A stretch of DNA of 64,000 nt from contig JAEMBT020000003.1 in NCBI GenBank assembly GCA_018873245.2, positions 2,747,843 through 2,811,842 of the forward strand. Direction: 5' to 3'. The stretch comes from Archegozetes longisetosus (taxonomy: Eukaryota > Arthropoda > Arachnida > Sarcoptiformes > Trhypochthoniidae). Below are positions 21,714 through 34,998 of this stretch, one piece after another (position 1 is the first letter of the stretch; each line of letters begins with the position of its first letter). The translations under genes and the position numbers were made by a program. Below the pieces are notes generated by a model. That model was not told where the DNA came from and ran no database searches. It was given only the letters and a program-made list of their open reading frames with translations.

Positions 21714-23089
21714 AGTTTTAGCTGTTCTAGTTGTTAGCTGTCTTTCATGTAACATAAAAAGAGACATATCCAAAACAGGATCGCAACACAAAAATCAAGC
21801 ACTTCTTTTGGCATCTGATATGATATTGCTTAAATCAGATTGAATATTTTCTAGCTATCAAATTTCTCGTATAAGTCGACTCGTATCTGAGACATTTATT
21901 TGAAGCGCCTAAATCTCTCTAAGACTTACAAAACAAAACGTAATTTGAGAATTAGCTAATTTCTTCAATCAATAGAAACGCTTCGATTCTTTGTTTACTT
22001 TAAAATAATTTCAAAAACTCTAAGAAATGGATCTCTAAACGTATCTCAACTCTCAGTACATGACTCTTGATAATGGTGGTACTTTTGATCTCTTAGTAAG
22101 AATTATACAAAATGAGTTCAATCTAAACATTTAGTATTGTAAAGAAATGGACAAAAACATTGGTTGCTGCATAGATTAGATCTGAAAGGCTGAAGCTTCG
22201 TAACATTAGTCAATCTTTTTGACTTCTAGTCCAACTAGAATAAGCTGAAAAGATTTTTAAAAACTTGTTTCATTACTGAAACTTCACGCCAAGTTATAAT
22301 AAGTTTGGTGCCTAATTGCAAAATGATTGCTTATTTTATCTATTGGTAAAAGCAATAATAATTTCTAAAGAGATAGAAAAACAATCTGAAACGATGCCAT
22401 TTATTAAGAGATCAAATATACGGCTGTTTTGAGAGGCCACGTACATAATGAGTATGTCTGTCTCTTATTTCTCAAGTTTCATTTAGGTTCTAATTTCAAC
22501 AATTACAGTATCGATAGTAATCTACGATAATATTTTGCAAAAGAAAATGCACTAATATTAATATTGAGAAAAAATATCCTAGCTTATAAATTCAAGGTAA
22601 AGTCTGTGTAGTGATTATATGGTGATTAAAAATTTGATTGAAATCAAATTTGCATTCATATGACATATTAGGCATGTACTGATTATTATTGCGCATACTT
22701 CTCAATCAAGTGCTTCCCAACCCTTTAATGCCATTGACATCATATGTAATAATTAACTTTTATGCATCGGCTCGGAGTCGGCTCTTTTTAATCAATTCAA
22801 CTTTAATATTGGTATGAGTTATGCTTGCCTATTCTAGTTTAAATACGCCCAAAATGTTTTTGCAATCCCGTCAAATCACTTTAATTACTCTTTTCTTTGA
22901 TTATAATTAGTAAATACTGGTTAGAGATCTATTGCAGGTCAGGTCCCAAAGAGTATTCTTTCATTTTTACATTCAATTCATTTAAAATCTCGTTTTTGAA
23001 CAAAAAGTTTCCAAAAATTTCGTGATAAAACTAATCGATTCACAGGTTCGACTCTATGGTGTCAGAGACCCAACTTGGCAGACTGTTCA

Positions 23090-23263
23090 CAGTAAAATCT
23101 CAATATAGTGAGTCGGTCTGGATCTATGATTCATGTTGACTATAACGAGGTTTGATCGTAAAGAGGTAATTTAGCACAATTTGTTGTGTGTCTGGAACAG
23201 ACTGTTGCTTTCGCTATAACAAGGATTCACTACAAGGAGGTTCATTATATCGAGGCATTACTG
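23090..23263. mobile_element. pogo/Tigger-like MITE, 174 bp
   Basis: The left end reads CAGTAAAATCTCAATATAGT and the reverse complement of the right end reads CAGTAATGCCTCGATATAAT. These are imperfect terminal inverted repeats of about 25 bp starting with CAGTA, as in pogo/Tigger elements of the Tc1/mariner superfamily. The right end is followed by TA, the family's target duplication; the left flank is CA, so one base would have mutated. Internal sequence repeats the TATAACGAGG/TATAACAAGG motif typical of such elements. It has no transposase and is non-autonomous. Confidence 0.75.
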
Positions 23264-23823
23264 TATTAGTTTTTGAAATTTTCAAATAGAGATGATATAA
23301 AACTCTGTGGTTAAGCAATGGCTGTTTTTAGTGCTTATAATTGAAATATTTAGTTTTTACAAACGAAATGGTTTACACGACTGTCTGACATGAGGACATG
23401 AAGACACGAAGACATGTGTGATTTTTAGGGGTAACTCAAAGTCATGTGGAATGACTTAATTAATGATTTCTCAAACTAGAAATACTGTTAGAAAGCAGTA
23501 CTTTCGAGTTTGTTATTCATGTTTACGCCTCGTCTTGTCGACAATAATGATGGCTTTGCATACCATAGCCATCGATGACTGGTATATAAGTGGCATAACT
23601 TTAATTTCCGTCTAATTATATTTGAATAGAAAATATTTTAGTGTCACGATTAACTAACTTTGAAGCAGGAAACTAATCAAATATGAAACGCTTTTTTATT
23701 GATGTCACATATAGATCATGGGTGAGGCCCATACTCTCATTCATCATCTATTCTTTTGCTAATATGAACTTTTTTCATCGTTTAGACTATCATTTTTCTA
23801 ATGCATTCTTATTACACAATATT

Positions 23824-24058
23824 GTACACTTGGCAACTTAATAATCCGCGATAGCAACAAGAAAAAGGTGATTGCTGCTAATTTGCCTGTCACGTACATG
23901 AATTTGTTGGGAAGTTTGATTTAAAGTTTACTTTGATTAGTATATTGAATATTCTATAAGTTTGTTAATACCTTCTATTATGACCTGATTTAATGCATCC
24001 GATGGCAATGCTTCACTTCTAGATGCTATCGAGGATTATTGAGTTTGTGAGTACACTT
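23824..24058 (-). mobile_element. MITE-like element, family A, copy 3
   Basis: Opposite orientation to copies 1 and 2. The two ends are inverted repeats: left TTAATAATCCGCGATAGCAA, right GCTATCGAGGATTATTGAGT, extending outward to TACACTT at both edges, so about 30 bp of terminal inverted repeat. The reverse complement carries AACAAACTTATAGAATATTC, CAACAAATTCATGTAC and CACCTTTTTCTTGTTGCTAT, shared with the other copies. This copy best defines the family. Confidence 0.8.
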
Positions 24059-25410
24059 AAAGGTGGATAAACTAAACTTGAATTACAGTCATGACTGAAC
24101 GCTTGTTTAGACTGAATTGTTCATCGCATAGTTGTATAGAATATTGTGTTGAAGTTATGCTTGAATTTGATGCTAGTCTTCATCAGGCATTGAAATGGCA
24201 TTCTTTCGTTTAGTTTGCAATTCAAATTAAATTGGTTTCCTTCAATAATTAATTATTGGAATGTTCACTAATATTGAATTTGTTAAACAAAAGAGTTATT
24301 AAATTGTGAGTAAATTCAAGCAAACAAGGTGTTCATTTAAAGTTTAGAAAAGTTGAGCAATGTTCAATGATTTTGGTATGATTATCTGGTATTAGATTTG
24401 TTTTAAGAAATGTGCAATGTTTTTAAAGTTTGAAAAGGTGCAATTATTTTTGAGATGTTACTAGGGAAAAATTGTTTGGAATGAAAACTGACTTGTTTTG
24501 TGTTAAGTCAAATTTTTATCAAATGCACTAAGTATATTAATCTTAATCTTTTATAACCTGTTTCTATATTGCTAAGCATATAAATTGAATTTAATGTGCA
24601 ATTGGAATGTAAGTCTAGCTTAATATTTAGATTAAACATGAAAAATATAATGACTTTCATTTAGTTTTTCACTGATTTCCTGATCAATCAACATAGCGGC
24701 TGTTTAACAAGAATTTGGTTTGAAAATTTAAACAAAAATTATGCATACATAATTATTAATGGATCGAAAATTAGTGCTCAAACTTGATTAATGTTCACTT
24801 ATCAGAGAATATAAACATTCACAACTTTCAGCTCAATAATAAACCATAAATCAAAAGATTATTGACGGAGAGCTCAGACTAAACTCGTATTGAGTTTGCA
24901 TTAGTTACAAATAGTGTTTATCATCTTATAATGTGGGAGTATTTCTATCTTTATTCAAGACATTATAAGTGCCAGAAATAAAAGATTAAAGTTGTTTGAG
25001 GGCATTAAAGAACAACGGTTATTGTTGAAAGTATTGTTTGAGTTTGCTTCAAATATTTAGTCTAAATTATTGTTTATGTTCCTAAACAGTCGAGTTAGTT
25101 ACAAACCATATTCTTTAGTCCATAAAACTAAACAATTCTTTAGGCTCTAAGAGTGAGAGTAGTCTCCACAAAGTTCTATGAATATTCAATAAGCATAGTA
25201 TTAGAGCTGATTCATGTGCAACTTATCAATATTTATAAATATTTGAAAGTTTCCTAAGTTTTTTCAATTTTTACGGCTTTTATTTTAACTAATCAGTTAT
25301 GTTGAATATTCAGATTATTAAAGGATTTGATATAAAACATATTTATGTAGAAAAACATTCCCAAAGATTCTCATAATATGTTTTCATATATTAAGATCTT
25401 TTTCTGATGT

Positions 25411-25545
25411 TTTAGGAAATATTTGTGAGAATGTTCTTTTAGTGAGTAGATAGTATTTTAGTGAAGAACCTTAATGGAGAGAATGCACGCACATAGATAT
25501 GAATAGAACTCTGAGCTAAAGTATATCAAAATAAGAGCAAACCTG
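25411..25545 (+). repeat. Dispersed repeat family B, copy 1
   Basis: Diverged similarity over about 130 bp with 33563-33695: GTGAGAATGTTCTTTTAGTG against GTGAGATGTTCTTTGGTTCAG, CTTAATGGAGAGAATGCACG against CTTAATGGGGGAAAACACGC, and GAGCTAAAGTATATCAAA against GATGCTAAGGTATATTAAA. No coding capacity or clear termini. Confidence 0.6.
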
Positions 25546-28500
25546 TGTTCGAGTAAATCAATACTAACTATGAATATGAAGAATATATTTGATCTCATAT
25601 GCGGGCTTGAAGTACATGCAAATAACATGTGAATTAATTGAAGTATGAAATAATGTGTTTTCCTAATGAGGCATTTGGCATGATTTATTCAATTATTGAA
25701 GTCTTAGTTGTGGTGATTCTCAAAGTAAAGGCAAGCATAAGCCCAGTACAACTTCATGTTAAATATTAGATTTAATTCTAATCAAAATACAAAGTACTGA
25801 CAATTTGTGCTAATTTACTAGCTATAATTGAAAAGATGTAATAATATGAAGCTTTAATGTTGATCTACTTGTACAGGTACGAGGAATTATTGATGTTCAA
25901 TAAATACTTTGTTGTTTGCACGGAGTGTCAAATACATTAATATTAATTGTTCAGAAATCGATACTATCTGTAGGGCTTTTCGCATAGAAACTGTATGAAT
26001 GACCAATCTGATTGCATTCTAAGAATGTTATAAAAATTCATAGCCATCAATATTTTGCTCCTCAAAAATACAAATGAAAAATAATGATATACTCAAGTTT
26101 TTCCTTTTTCGTTGCCTAAAAGAATCAAACAATATATTTTCCTTTCCTTTCGTGATAAGTCATATTGATTTTACTTTTTTACTAAAATTGATTCCAGATT
26201 ATGTTGAATTTTGGTCAAAATTCATGAGTACATAGAATTTGAGTACATGTTCGGATATAATTTATTAATGATAAGAATGTACAAAAAATAATACCTAAGA
26301 GTTGAGAAGCATTTGTAATAAGACCATCCAAGTTTGTATTAATCTAAGGCTCCAGGTTATATCTTAATGGATTCTGTAATTAACTCACATAATATTCTTT
26401 TACTAAAAATTTAAAGAATCATTATTCTCTAAAAACGTATCTTATCTTAAGTATTAGATAAGTTTTCAGTTATGCATTGTATTAGACATAATAGTCTTGC
26501 AAAAAAGAGTTTTCAAAGTACACTTTTATAATCCAATTACATGTTTTATGGCTTTTCAAATTCCTCTTCAGAGAAATTTAATATGATTTTTAGTTGAAAC
26601 AGAATTAGTTTTTTTTGAAAGGATTCAATAATAAATAGTATTTTTTGTATTTAATCTTAGAACCACAAAGATTATACGAAATGTGACGTGATTCTCATTT
26701 ATCAAATAAGATCAAGTCCAAATTATTCCTCGAGATAAATCTGATGTGTAACTGCCTGAATCAAGTGCATAATTTTCTTATTTTTTGGAAAAAAAAAATT
26801 TAATTTTCAGATAAGTTTACATTTTGGGAGATTAGATATAATGAGAAAATTTTTCAATTTGTTTATTTTTTGAATGTTGGACATGTCAACTGCTTAGATA
26901 CCTTTAGGTGCTTAGATTTTTGATAAAATAAAGAGAAACAGAGCTTCAGATGAATTTTCAAGACTGCATGGGTTAGGTATGAAAAACGATGGCAAAAAGC
27001 ACTTCTATTTTGAACTCGGAAGGGGTCGATCGGAGATATCATTTTAAACTATCTAAACCCCAACAATTCTAAACAATAAACTCTCCATTTGTAGGAATCC
27101 TTAGAAAATGCTTGACAATAGAGCACTCCAGCTGTTGGTTTGGTTGGGCTTTCAAACGTAGAAACGTATAATTGGAGAAAAATGAAATGTCAAACAAAGT
27201 TTTCAAAATTTTCGACATCATTCAAGTCGTTCAATAGAGGTTTAGACAAGTCTTAGTTTTTATGCTCACATAAAGCATAGAATAAGAGTGTTATTTCATG
27301 CAATTTATTTGAATAAAATGTTTGAACCAATTTAGTTAATGTTTTTTCTTTTGCTCAAAACTCAAATAAAGATAAATTGTAACATTTGTAACATTTGTAG
27401 TATGTTTTGCAAATTCAATCACTTATCAATTATTGGACATAAAAATAGCTTATATTCTGATAAAATAGAAATTTAGGATAAATATCGACTTAATGACTAC
27501 TTTGATAGCACTTAGAGCACTCAAAAATTTGAATGTTTTGATGGCTAGTGATCACAAATAAATAAACAAGCTAATAGTTTACAAGAAAATCGGTGATTCA
27601 GTTCAATGAATTAGTCATAAAATAAGTAATAAGTAAGAAAGCTTTTAGAATGGTTAGCTCTGCTATCAAGTTATGCTTGAACGCTAAAATACAAGACTTG
27701 GATACCTACATGATTGTCTAAACTGGTCAAAACAAATCAATCTCCACTTATTCCCGATATGAATGATGGCAAATAAGATACGAACAACTTAAATCTTAAG
27801 AATTAATAAGAGGGTCATTAGATATTCAGGTTTTATATAATGTAGTTGTAAAGTTGTACAAAAATACAGTAAGTGTAGAGATTGTTAATCTCTATTTAAG
27901 TTGTTTTTGTCTTAGAAAAACCCAAATCAATCATGAAAGCATTTAGACTAATTTTGCTTTGAATGAATCGCCCACTTTCCGAAAGTAAGTTTAGAAAACA
28001 AATATTTTGCCTAAACTACAAATATTTGCGATGAAAAATGACTCAAATTTCTATAAGATAGCTCATAGGGTGTAATATTTTCTTTGTTAGCGATTTTTTA
28101 TGCTCTTCTTCAAGAAATCAATTTGTTGAAAGAAAATTGATTCAAACTTTTGTTTTTCTTATCTGCAACAGTTTCAACAGCTATAAGACAGGTATTGGGC
28201 TAATCGGTGTATTGCCAAAAGTTAATATTTATAATGCAGAGAAAACCAGTCTTCCAGAGCACAGACAGACAAAAGCCAGAGAATCACTTTAGAGGTTGGG
28301 TTTCTGGAGGTGGGTTTTGTTGATTTTGAACATCAATTGTTTTGACGAGTAGTACTAGTGAAAAGCTCCTTATTCTCTATTCTATTTATGGGTCGTTGCT
28401 TTTCAATGGGCCAAAAATTCGAGTCATTCGCTTATATCTATAGTATTTGGTGTTAAAGTAGAAAATTTCACTCAAAACACAATATAATGTAAATTACATT

Positions 28501-28570
28501 TTCAGTATAATAGAGTCCGTTCGCTTCAGAGAGAAATATGAATTAAAGTCAGTTAAGGAAAGCATAGGTC

Positions 28571-28592
28571 GCAGAGCAGAGCAGAGCAGAGC
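28571..28592. repeat. (GCAGA)4 short tandem repeat
   Basis: Four tandem copies of a pentanucleotide. A single GCAGAGCAGC recurs near 28696. Confidence 0.85.
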
Positions 28593-31500
28593 TGCACTGC
28601 TCCGAGCGTGAGCAAAATAAATTTATGAGTTTTTCATTTTAGACAAAATTTGCTGCAACAAAACCATAAGAAAAACCAAGTTAGAGATAAGTAAAGCAGA
28701 GCAGCAAAAAAGGCATGTTATTTATCTCTCAATGGGTGGTCGAAGTTTATGCAAACTTAACTCTAAATATTCTTCTCCTGTTCAGAGGTTGTAGATCAAA
28801 CTGTACCTTATTCTCACATATTTTCAGCGCATTATTACGTGAGGACATGTACTTAATTCAGATGAGTTGATCTAATACTTCATGGATATGATATACAGTA
28901 GATTACATGTGAAGATAACTCGAAAAATACGCCTATATTTAGCTCATTATTATTACTGAAGTTTGAATAAAGAAATAAATTTGATAAATAAAACCCCATT
29001 TAGTGCTCCACCTCTTCTATAATTTGGTTAAATTAATGACGTGTTACTATTAACGAACTTAATTTAAACCATATCTGAGAAGTTATTTTGATCGAGTTTG
29101 CAGTTAGGACCCATTATTCTCTTGTGTGTTCAGAAAAAAACATCTCATTTATTCTAAAAACAGTTACACTCTATATCCTAGACACTTACAGTAACTTTCA
29201 TTTGTAAAACTTTTTCTATCCACATATCACATGTTTTTCTATATCAGAAACTTATTATATTTCAGTAAAATATTTGGCAATATTCGAAAAATTGATGTCA
29301 CTTAACAAGAGGTCAATTTTGAGAAAATTTATCTTATTTTCCAAATCGAAATATTCCAAAATATATTAATAGAAAATGCGAGTGAAAAAGAAGAGGCACT
29401 ACTCCTTAACAAGAATGTGAAATTGAAACCAACTTCACATATATTTTTACATCCGGCGAAGAAAAAAGTTTCTTATTTTCCAAATGCATTATTCCAGAGT
29501 AAAAAACATTAAAAGAAGTTTCAGCTTAGATACGGAGCATTTTTTATTAGAGAAAAAAACGTTTTTTATCTTCATTACTATGTTTTACAATATTAACCTG
29601 AAGCCTACTTTTTTAGTTATCGATGTAGTTGATGTTAGTTGACAATTTCTTGGGGCTAATTTTATCTGATCAACTATTTAAAACGTGTTTAATTATAAAT
29701 GACATAACCCATTCAAATGAAATACTGGTTTATAGTTATTGTGGCCTTCCTCAAAGGAAACACGTCGATACTATCTTTTCAATATTCAACAAATTAATTA
29801 TCTCTTAAATAAGATATCCTCTTTCTCAAGACTCTCCTTTCTATTTATTATTTGCAATTGATCCAACGATTATTCAAAATAATTCTAATACAGAACAAGA
29901 AAAAGAAGTAATATTTTAATTGAAAAGTATTGCCTCACGGAATATTGGTTTAAATGTTTATATGAGTTAATCGGTTCAGTGAACTGCAACATTAACTAGC
30001 ATTACCTCAATTTCTTAGTACTGAGAGAAGGCAACAAATTCAGGATTTGGCAGTACTAGTACTCAATACTACCTCTATTTGCCTTTATTTTGCAATAAAA
30101 AAAGGAGAATAAAGAGACGCCTCGAAACGTAATTTAGTTAAACTGTCAACTAGCATGAAGGTGTCTTCGCTCTTATCCTGCGCGATAATCTTTCTTTATA
30201 AAGTTTGCCCTATTATGCAACTTAAATCCTATGCCAGGCTTTCTCTCCTCTCCTGTCTCTCTACGCTTCAGTATTTGACTGCTTTTTTTATATAGTGAGC
30301 CACATCTTTAGATCTTCACTTTGTATGAGCTGATGGGCGCATAGCCCTAATCATCGCGTATCTGTTTGGCAAAGAAGTGACTTAGCTCTAAATGGAAACT
30401 TAGTCTCGGAACTGGAGTCAATAAAGAATGAACTGAATTGAAAAAGCAATTGATATTTAGGAATTTGTAGCTCTGATACGTTGAACTTAAGCTATTTGTT
30501 GATGCATTACTACCTATTGTTTTACAGAAGTTTAAATAGATTCTAATATTATCAATTCATGAGCTATTGAATAATGCATAAAACCTATCAGTTGTTTTTG
30601 CTTTAAACTTTGTTTTTACTTCGAAACTTTGTTTTCTATAATAAAACTATTTCCATTTATAGTGTATCTTAGATTTAATCTTATCTAAAAGAGATTCTTC
30701 TTGTTCATCCTTAAGGGTATATTATTTATTAGAAAATTTTATTGCTATTAGCGATTGTTGTTCAATTTTTTATATGCTTTTTAAATTATAGGCAATTGAC
30801 TTCCACATGTAATAACACTAGAATTCAACTGAACACTATCACTCAAAAACTATTCCTTACCCCATGCGGGCTTTTTTTATTAGTTAACCATTTTACCAAA
30901 CTTGCAGTTTATTTCCTCAAGTCAATATTTTGGTAAATATAGTTAAGAAAATAAAGTGGCAAAACCTAGTGTCGAGTTTCACTTTTTCCAAATGTAAATA
31001 CAGATAAGGATAATATAAAAACGATTCTTATCTTAAGTAGACTGTACGACAACTTTTTTACTTCTAACATTTCTCAACTTTTATTCACTAAAATTTGTCC
31101 ATATTTGTGTATTCGATTTTTTGGTAAACTTTTCAAATTTGTTTCTGTCATTTCCTGCTTGTTTTTAATGTTGGTATCCCTTAGTGTTGGCATCAAATTT
31201 TAAAAAGCAGATCTTCAAAGTTATGACAGGAAGGCATGAGATTCTCAAATACAAAACTGATGTTCAATCGGTGCACTTCATATGTGCTGAAGAAATGATC
31301 GACGAATCCATACAGCACTAGAAGTCATCAATTTTTGCCCAGCATTCAGCGTATCTCTTGCAAATGTGTTCTTTTCCTTTATATCATTGAGCATAAGTTT
31401 CCGAAACCAATACAGAAGAAAAAAGCTAGGCTTAAAAATTTCAGAGCTGTAGTAAAAGTCAAATAGTATTCAGACAAAGAATGCGATGAATAATGGGGCG

Positions 31501-33562
31501 CCTCAATAGATGCGATAGTATTACAAGTTTAAGATGACTCTTACCGGGAAACTAAAGAGCCTTTAGAGCTGAGCATTTAACGTTGGGGAGAATTTTGCTG
31601 CGATATTGATCGGTGGTGTTCGGTCATCAATCTGGCCATAAAACTCATAGTATGTGTCCGTTTACTAACAGAGTGTCAGTTAAACTCTGTCATTCATTCA
31701 TTGAGAGAATCATCTTTTACTATCTATTGTGCTATAAAATATTCTGACTTATCCAAAAAGGCAACAATTTTTGCCTGGTTTTGCTCGTTATTGCGAGAGA
31801 TCGTAAAATTTGTGACTTGTGTGACACTGACTATAAGTGACAATAGACCGCAAACAGCAAAAACAACAGCTGCTTCTACTTAGAAAGTGACTCGAGAAGC
31901 AACATAAATATAAAGAGTATTTTAAAGAGCATACAGAATATATAAGGGAAGCCATTTCTGGGCATTTGTTAGCGTTTGTAAACTGTACCCAAACTTTATT
32001 GGGCAACAGCGTCTGTAAAGCCTTTATTATAAACCGGCTTTTCCAATGAGAAAGAGGAGTTTTCACACCAATTTTCAGAAGCTGTTATTATCCACAATAG
32101 TAATCATATGTTTGATTGATAGAAAGGCATTTCATGCATCAACACTACTGCCAGACATGACTTTACTACCTAAAGCTATGCCTTTTCTCTTTCTTCTACC
32201 TAAATAAGAGACCATTACATTTAAGTGTTAACTAATCGTTTTCATTTATTTCTTCCGAAGACCTACACTAAAGTTTCACCACTTTTAATCATCATCAATT
32301 GTCAGAGCTTATAGTGATTTTTATATCGTTAAGACTTATCTAACTTTTTTATCTTACGATGTGTTCTCACTTTGACCGAAACCACATTTATTCGAAAATT
32401 TATTACAGATTAGTCAACATTATGTGAACAAATGACTATTTTTCATACTAAAAACGCTCATAATTGAATCAGATTTCCATTCGAAAGATGGAATTGAATA
32501 AACTGGCGTTTTGGTTGACCTTGAAATTAGATTTTCATAATTAGATAGAAATATGATTGCTCAAAAGTTGATATATTTGTCTCAATACATAATCCCATTT
32601 TCCTCGGAGTGCATTTTTTATGATAAAGTTGTTCAGATAATACATGTTGCAGTCACATAAATTCAATAATAATAATAAAAGTCAACAACCAATTCAATTT
32701 ATTCTACTGGAGAGTAACTTAAGTCCTATTCGAGTCATATATCAAAAATGTCGTAAACTTTTATTGATTAATTAATTGATATATTGGTTCAAAATATTAT
32801 GAATGCATAGACTTTGAAAGTTGTTCAACTTTTTTAGACTATTTCTTCTTTAGGCACTCCTAAGTTTATGTAAATTTGTTTAAATAGTCCTTCGCCTGTC
32901 TGTTAGCAGACTATTGTATGAAAATAATTGGTCTGAAAGATATTCCTATACAGAGCCAGTACAGTATTGATTGCCAAAAGTAACCGTCAATAACAAAAGT
33001 AAAGTCCATTTAGCTTTCGATAGACTATATTTACCACTTTTATGTTAACCGAAACGGAATTAATTGTTGCTGTGAAGAGAATATGGAACAAAACACGATT
33101 TGAATCTTCCTCCCAATAAGATGGCAAAATACTGGGGATAATACGATAACGGATTTCTCCTGCAATTGGGTTCATGCCTTTTATTTATAATTGATATATT
33201 TGATGACTTACTGACTATAAGGTTACAGATAGTTCGGCCATGATCTCTGTTTAAAATACTAACGAGCAGTAAACAAACTGGTCTTACTTCTGGTCTAAAC
33301 TTATTTTCAGTTCAGTTATAAATATAAAGCTAGTAAATTAGCAACTTCTTTCCTCTAAACTATCTTTCTATTGGCAATTTACATTCAATTTCCTAACTTC
33401 ATCTCTTTGAACATTTTGCCAACATTTTAATTATTCACTAATTTTTCAAAAGTCAACTTTGAAGGTATTAGTGGAGAGCAGAGCATTAGAGTTCTTACAA
33501 AGCATTAAAAATAATATGATCTTTGAGTCGCTTTTACTGCATATGTAGTATGAATTGGTAGT

Positions 33563-33695
33563 TGTTTTAGTGAAAATCTGTGAGATGTTCTTTGGTTCAG
33601 TGGAAAGTACTTTATTAATGAAGCACTTAATGGGGGAAAACACGCACCAAATATGAATGATTCGATGCTAAGGTATATTAAAGACAAGCCAAAGC
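33563..33695 (+). repeat. Dispersed repeat family B, copy 2
   Basis: Partner of the copy at 25.4 kb and of a weaker match at 47.3 kb. The shared core is TACTTTATTAATG followed by a GGGGAAAA block and ATTCGATGCTAAGGTATATT. Two overlapping minus-strand open frames here show no resemblance to transposase. Confidence 0.6.
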
Positions 33696-34149
33696 ATTCA
33701 TTGCCAAACACAGATCGATACGAATTATTGCATTTGACACCGTGTGAGCTGCGAATAACATAGGAAAATATGCTAATCAAATAGTAATAATACATTGGAC
33801 TTAGTCTAACTTTATATAACATAATGAACATATGACTGTTACTCACATACTAGCGTTAATATTCAGGTATTTAATAATTGACTCTTCAAAAATATTTCAT
33901 ATTTTCCAGTCTTTAATGCATTATTAATCAGCAATTAAAAAGTGATTGCATAAATACTAGTAGTCTTGAAAATATTTGCAAGCATTCTTAACATTTTCAA
34001 GTTGGTATAAGTGATACTAAGACTTCTTTGAGCGCATCCTAAGCCTCACCCATCTCTTTTGAAAATGGACTTGCCCTGCGAAAAGAAGTGCGCTTTTGTA
34101 ACTCAGCTCAATGTTGAATGTCTCGCATTGGAGATTAAGCGCTCACGAG

Positions 34150-34444
34150 TCAGTTCGCGAGTAGTTAGCAATAAGTGAAGGAGGTCTCAACTCAACCAAA
34201 AAACTTCAAGCCTATCGTTCAATCAAATTTCAATTGATTTCTTACACGTTTTCTTAGGAAAACGTTTGTCCAAACACTTTCTCCTTATTTGACTGTCTTC
34301 GCATCGGTTAAGAAATTATGTGAAATGTGAGACTTCTTTCTAACCCTCGGCTAACAGTGTTTGAACCGAAGTTTTTCAGTTTTCTTATATTTGTTTAAAC
34401 ATTAATCAAAACTTTTGAAAGTTCATGAAAAATTGTAATAACAC
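34150..34444 (+). promoter_or_regulatory. Candidate Ror promoter and 5' UTR exon
   Basis: A locally less AT-rich stretch with an arthropod-style initiator match TCAGT at 34150-34154. A strong donor (ACAC/GTGAGT) at 34445 and an acceptor (ATTTTTTCAG) ending at 34800 could remove a 356-bp 5' UTR intron just before the start codon. All of this is pattern only, with no transcript support. Confidence 0.3.
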
Positions 34445-34826
34445 GTGAGTTATGACTATTTGTTTTATACCATACCATTCTGTTAATAATTCATAGGTCT
34501 TTCAAAGACATGATCTATGTTTGAAAGTTCTTATTTAAATTTATTATTAATGCCATTTCCATTGTTTTAAGAAAAAGAGTATATAATCTCACTGAATCAA
34601 TTCAGAAAACATTATATCTTCTGTGAATCATGAGTTAAAAAAAGTTTTATTTTTATTAAACTTATGGTCTCTTCAACAAAAGAGTAGCGAACCAATAGAG
34701 GAGAAAGGACTCAATTCAAACCTGATTATTTCAAGATTACTCAAGACTTTGTATTCAATCAAAAGGATGTCTGTTGTGAATGGATTTTAGATTTTTTCAG
34801 TGAAAAAAGTCAAAGCAAAATAACTG

Positions 34827-34998
34827 ATGAGCGCACAAAATATTAAGGCTCGATGTTATTCGGGCGTTAAAATCCTATTTATACTATTGGTAACTCTTAT
34901 GAGTTTAGCTGTTGGTCGTCGTCACAATCCCATCAGTTTGGACCCAAAAGGAGCCTCACTTGTGCCACAACACATTCAACCCTCTGGAACTCCACACA
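34827..34998 (+). CDS. Ror: Ror exon 1 (signal peptide)
   Basis: ATG at 34827 opens 57 codons. A basic start (KARCYSGVK) precedes a hydrophobic core ILFILLVTLMSLAVG, so signal-peptide cleavage near the GRRHN segment is likely. The exon ends phase 1 at donor GTAAGT (34999). The open frame reads on into the intron but loses protein character. Confidence 0.75.

Larger units (their letters stand above)
19140..34150. other. Gene-poor 15-kb intergenic region
   Basis: I found no exon with conserved protein features. Open frames such as 30742-30936, 31701-31883 and 31788-32066 (minus) fall within chance lengths and resemble nothing known to me. The region contains the MITEs and repeats listed separately. 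The stretch 31.4-31.9 kb is slightly less AT-rich than its surroundings but unassigned. Confidence 0.6.

Noticed and set aside
23041..23070. GGTTCGACTC, like a tRNA B box
   Set aside because: No matching A box or cloverleaf could be folded around it.
31560..31883. Open frame of about 100 codons with many Cys, in a slightly less AT-rich patch
   Set aside because: It begins after a stop with no ATG near its start, matches no family I know, and an unrelated antisense frame overlaps it.
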